Positions 61,628 through 64,000 of a DNA stretch of 64,000 bases are shown in pieces (within the stretch, counting starts at the first letter, position 1; every line of letters starts with the position of its first letter). Under the pieces are notes generated by a model. It made no database searches. It saw only the letters and a list, made by a program, of their open reading frames with translations, and was not told the DNA's origin. Both the position numbers and the translations under genes were made by a program. The stretch is from an uncultured Spirochaetaceae bacterium (lineage in GTDB: Bacteria; Spirochaetota; Spirochaetia; Treponematales; Treponemataceae), in assembly GCA_902785455.1 (NCBI GenBank), contig CACZYY010000003.1, positions 21,270 through 85,269 of the forward strand, in the 5' to 3' direction.

Positions 61628-62149
61628 ATGAATTTAAAGAAGATTTCGATTTTTGCGATTTTTGCATTCTTTTTGAGCGGAGTGGCATTTTCTCAGCAGA
61701 TTACGCGATTTGGTGTGGTTGATACGGCAAAGGTTTATCAGGCTTATTTCCGCAATTCTGCACCTGTCCGCAATTATGAAAACAAAAAATCAGAATTTCA
61801 GCGGGAAATCATCAAACGAACCGAAGAAATTCAAAAACTCAAGCAGCAGAAATCGGAGTCTATTTCATCCGGGAACGAAGCTCAGGCAAGCAAGCTCGAT
61901 GCTGACATCATCAAAAAGACCGATGCGCTCACTGAATACACAAATGCCAAGAACATTGAGCTTGAATCAATGAAGAATAACCTTCAGAATTCAGATTCTT
62001 TCTACAAAAAACTTTATTCTGTGATTGAGCGGGTTGCCGAAAACGAAGGTTTCAGCATGATTCTTTCGCTTCAGCAGAATAATGCAATTTTGTGGTACAG
62101 TTCTTCAGTTGATGTTACCGACAAAGTGATTTCTGAGCTGGGTCTGTAA
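61628..62149 (+). CDS. Periplasmic chaperone of the Skp/OmpH family
   Basis: 173 residues: signal peptide (ISIFAIFAFFLSGVAFS), then the Skp/OmpH pattern with a conserved start RFGVVDTAKVYQAYFRNS, a long charged coiled coil (residues ~50-120) and a C-terminal segment ending in a short strand (NAILWYSSSVDVTDKVI). It would escort unfolded outer-membrane proteins to BamA. GGAG lies before the ATG; 13 bases follow bamA. Confidence 0.92.
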   Translation: MNLKKISIFAIFAFFLSGVAFSQQITRFGVVDTAKVYQAYFRNSAPVRNYENKKSEFQREIIKRTEEIQKLKQQKSESISSGNEAQASKLDADIIKKTDALTEYTNAKNIELESMKNNLQNSDSFYKKLYSVIERVAENEGFSMILSLQQNNAILWYSSSVDVTDKVISELGL

Positions 62150-62150
62150 A

Positions 62151-64000
62151 ATGGCCAGAAACAAAGACTCAATCGTAGCAGGAAATGTTCAGAGTCGGAG
62201 CGAGTCTGCGGAACTCACCCCGATGATGATTCAATATTTGTCAATCAAAGACGAGCACAAGGATGAGATTCTTTTTTATCGTCTGGGTGACTTTTATGAG
62301 ATGTTCAACAATGATGCGATCGAAGTTTCTCGCCTGTTGAATCTCACTTTGACTCACCGTGGCTCAGCCCCGATGTGCGGGATCCCTTTCCATGCGGTTA
62401 AAATCTATATCGCACGCCTTTTAAGATGTGGCAAACGAATCGCAATCTGTGAGCAAATCGGAGAACCAAACGGCAAAACTCTTACCGAAAGAAAAGTAAT
62501 CGAGGTAATCACGCCGGGAACAGCCCTTGAAAGCGAATATCTTGAGGGCGGCTCAAACAATTTTTTGGCATGTGTCGTCTCACAAAAAGGCAAGGTCGGA
62601 TTTGCATACATCGATGTCACAACTTCAGATTTTTTTGCGACCAGCTGGTTTGAAAAAGACATGGCAGAGAATTTCGCCAAGGAACTTGACCGATGCCACC
62701 CGCGCGAACTTCTTCTTCCGCAGAATCTTGAAAAAAACGAAATAATTCAGGCTTCTCTTGAGCAAAACGAGAAAATTGCGGTTTCCTACTATCCAGACTG
62801 GAATTTTGATCCGGCCCTTTCGTACAAACGGCTTTGCACTCAGTTCAAAACAGCGAATTTGCAGAGTTTTTCTCTGAACGAATCTTCCCCGGAAGTCGCC
62901 CCCGCAGGTTTTCTTCTTGATTATCTTCAAAAAACGACCACTTCAAATTCTCCGCACGTAACAGGAATTAAAATTTACCGCGACAGCCAGTTCGTGATTA
63001 TGGACGACTCTTCCCGCCGCAATCTGGAAATCGTTCAGAATCTTCGCGACGGTACTTCCCAGTTTTCACTTTTGGAATGTCTTTCTTACACTCAAACAGC
63101 AATGGGCAAGCGAATGATGCGGAACTGGCTTTTGTATCCGCTCACGAATGTCGAAGAAATCCAGAGCAGGCAGAGTCATGTCGAGCTTTTTGTGAATAAC
63201 CGCAACCTTCTGGAATACGTCCACGAGCTTTTTGCGGATATTCTTGATGTCGAGCGACTTGCAGGACGAGTTGCAATGGAGCGGGCTCACGCAAAGGATT
63301 TGCAGGCACTCCGCTCAAGCCTTGAAGCATGGCTCAAAGTGCGAGAGCAGCTGGACAGTTTCGGCTTCACACAGACGGACAAGTCAATCGCCCAGAACAT
63401 CGCAAAACTGATTTTTGACTCAATTCTCGAAGATCCGGCAACGGCCCTCGACGAAGGAAGAATCATAAAAGAAGGCTGGTCAAGCGAGCTGGACGAATAT
63501 CGCCGTATTCACGACAATGTGAACAAAATTCTTGAAGACTACGCCGAAGAAGAAAAGCAGGCGAGCGGAATCACAAATCTCCGAATCCGAAGCAATTCTC
63601 TTTCAGGCTATTACATTGAAATCACGCGTGGAAAGGCTAGTCAGGTTCCTTCCCATTTTATCATGCGGCGCGCGCTCACAAATGCTGACCGCTACACAAC
63701 ACCACGCCTGCAGGAAATCGAAAAGCAAATTAACGAGGCGAGCCTAAAAATCATCGAAACTGAAAAGGCTTTGTTCCTGGAAGTGCGCTCAAAAATCGCC
63801 GAGCAGACAAATTATCTCCTGCAGAGCGCAAAAGAAATCGCCTATGCAGACGTAACGGCTGCCCTTGCGAATGCCGCAATCCTGCATGGCTGGGTAAAAC
63901 CTCTTGTCGATAACTCAAAAGAATTTATCGTGCGTGCTGGCCGTCACCCGGTCGTTGAGCTTCATCTTCCTAGCGGTGAGTTTGTTCCGAACGACATTGA
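62151..64000 (+). CDS. mutS: DNA mismatch repair protein MutS (5' part)
   Basis: The frame starts at 62151, one base after the skp stop, and stays open to the window end (616 codons). Mismatch-binding domain I shows LSIKDEHKDEILFYRLGDFYEMF, whose Phe-x-Glu (FYEMF) is the mismatch wedge; MCGIPFHAVKIYIARLL and VIEVITPGTALE follow. Connector, lever (DSSRRNLEIVQNL) and clamp domains come next. The ATPase domain lies beyond the window. MutS after the envelope block may reflect operon read-through only. Confidence 0.94.
   Translation, partial: MARNKDSIVAGNVQSRSESAELTPMMIQYLSIKDEHKDEILFYRLGDFYEMFNNDAIEVSRLLNLTLTHRGSAPMCGIPFHAVKIYIARLLRCGKRIAICEQIGEPNGKTLTERKVIEVITPGTALESEYLEGGSNNFLACVVSQKGKVGFAYIDVTTSDFFATSWFEKDMAENFAKELDRCHPRELLLPQNLEKNEIIQASLEQNEKIAVSYYPDWNFDPALSYKRLCTQFKTANLQSFSLNESSPEVAPAGFLLDYLQKTTTSNSPHVTGIKIYRDSQFVIMDDSSRRNLEIVQNLRDGTSQFSLLECLSYTQTAMGKRMMRNWLLYPLTNVEEIQSRQSHVELFVNNRNLLEYVHELFADILDVERLAGRVAMERAHAKDLQALRSSLEAWLKVREQLDSFGFTQTDKSIAQNIAKLIFDSILEDPATALDEGRIIKEGWSSELDEYRRIHDNVNKILEDYAEEEKQASGITNLRIRSNSLSGYYIEITRGKASQVPSHFIMRRALTNADRYTTPRLQEIEKQINEASLKIIETEKALFLEVRSKIAEQTNYLLQSAKEIAYADVTAALANAAILHGWVKPLVDNSKEFIVRAGRHPVVELHLPSGEFVPNDI

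Overview
The window reads as chromosomal DNA from a gut- or rumen-type treponeme (Spirochaetota). This rests on the Ftp-like ApbE lipoprotein, a spirochaete-style chemosensory operon, a tamB-bamA-skp-mutS block, the rpsP-khpA-rimM-trmD-rplS operon running into flagellar FliK-like/FlhB-tail genes, and lipoprotein-rich, moderately AT-rich DNA. Species cannot be fixed. I see no phage, transposase, CRISPR array, rRNA or biosynthetic cluster.

Layout. 1-3.2 kb: a multiple-monosaccharide ABC importer (binding-protein tail, mmsA, mmsB). 3.2-8 kb: a lipoprotein, ApbE, and a Gx-transporter/NusG-II pair that looks like a flavin/redox module. 8.3-15.4 kb: peptide ABC transporter genes with plsC and prs; the OppC-type gene is frameshifted by a perfect 44-bp tandem duplication and its reading frame runs on into the OppD-type gene. 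15.4-28.6 kb: a FIST-domain protein, then a complete chemosensory operon (3 MCPs, 2 CheW-like, CheB, CheR, CheA-REC) ending in a receiver-adenylate cyclase. 28.6-33.2 kb: the OppF-type ATPase, an NhaC antiporter with a small leader gene, a LUD protein and a pseudouridine synthase. 33.3-38.6 kb: the ribosomal/tRNA-modification operon followed by flagellar-type and hypothetical genes. 38.6-46.4 kb: tRNA-Leu, TatD, Pgi, SufU, a two-component system and a eukaryote-type Icd. 46.7-51.2 kb: sufCBD. 51.4-54.5 kb: a XRE regulator, AroB and Tmk. 54.6-64 kb: tamB, bamA, skp/ompH and mutS (cut by the window end).

The most unusual content is a set of modular palindromic repeat families in gaps and, in three places, inside coding sequence. 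One family (~65-130 bp) occurs in two gaps and also in frame inside two peptide-transporter genes, giving both proteins the same SGF-x2-FRANR-x-PL peptide. This resembles the behaviour of Rickettsia palindromic elements. Other families show stems that change together between copies, nesting of one family inside another, and conserved loops (TAC/GTA or ATGGAG). They suggest structured, mobile or domesticated non-autonomous elements.

A second window-wide pattern is promoter architecture. About ten genes lack a Shine-Dalgarno sequence and instead have a -10-like hexamer ending exactly 6 nt before the ATG (one more is at 7 nt), which predicts leaderless mRNAs. Downstream genes and the ribosomal operon use ordinary Shine-Dalgarno sites.
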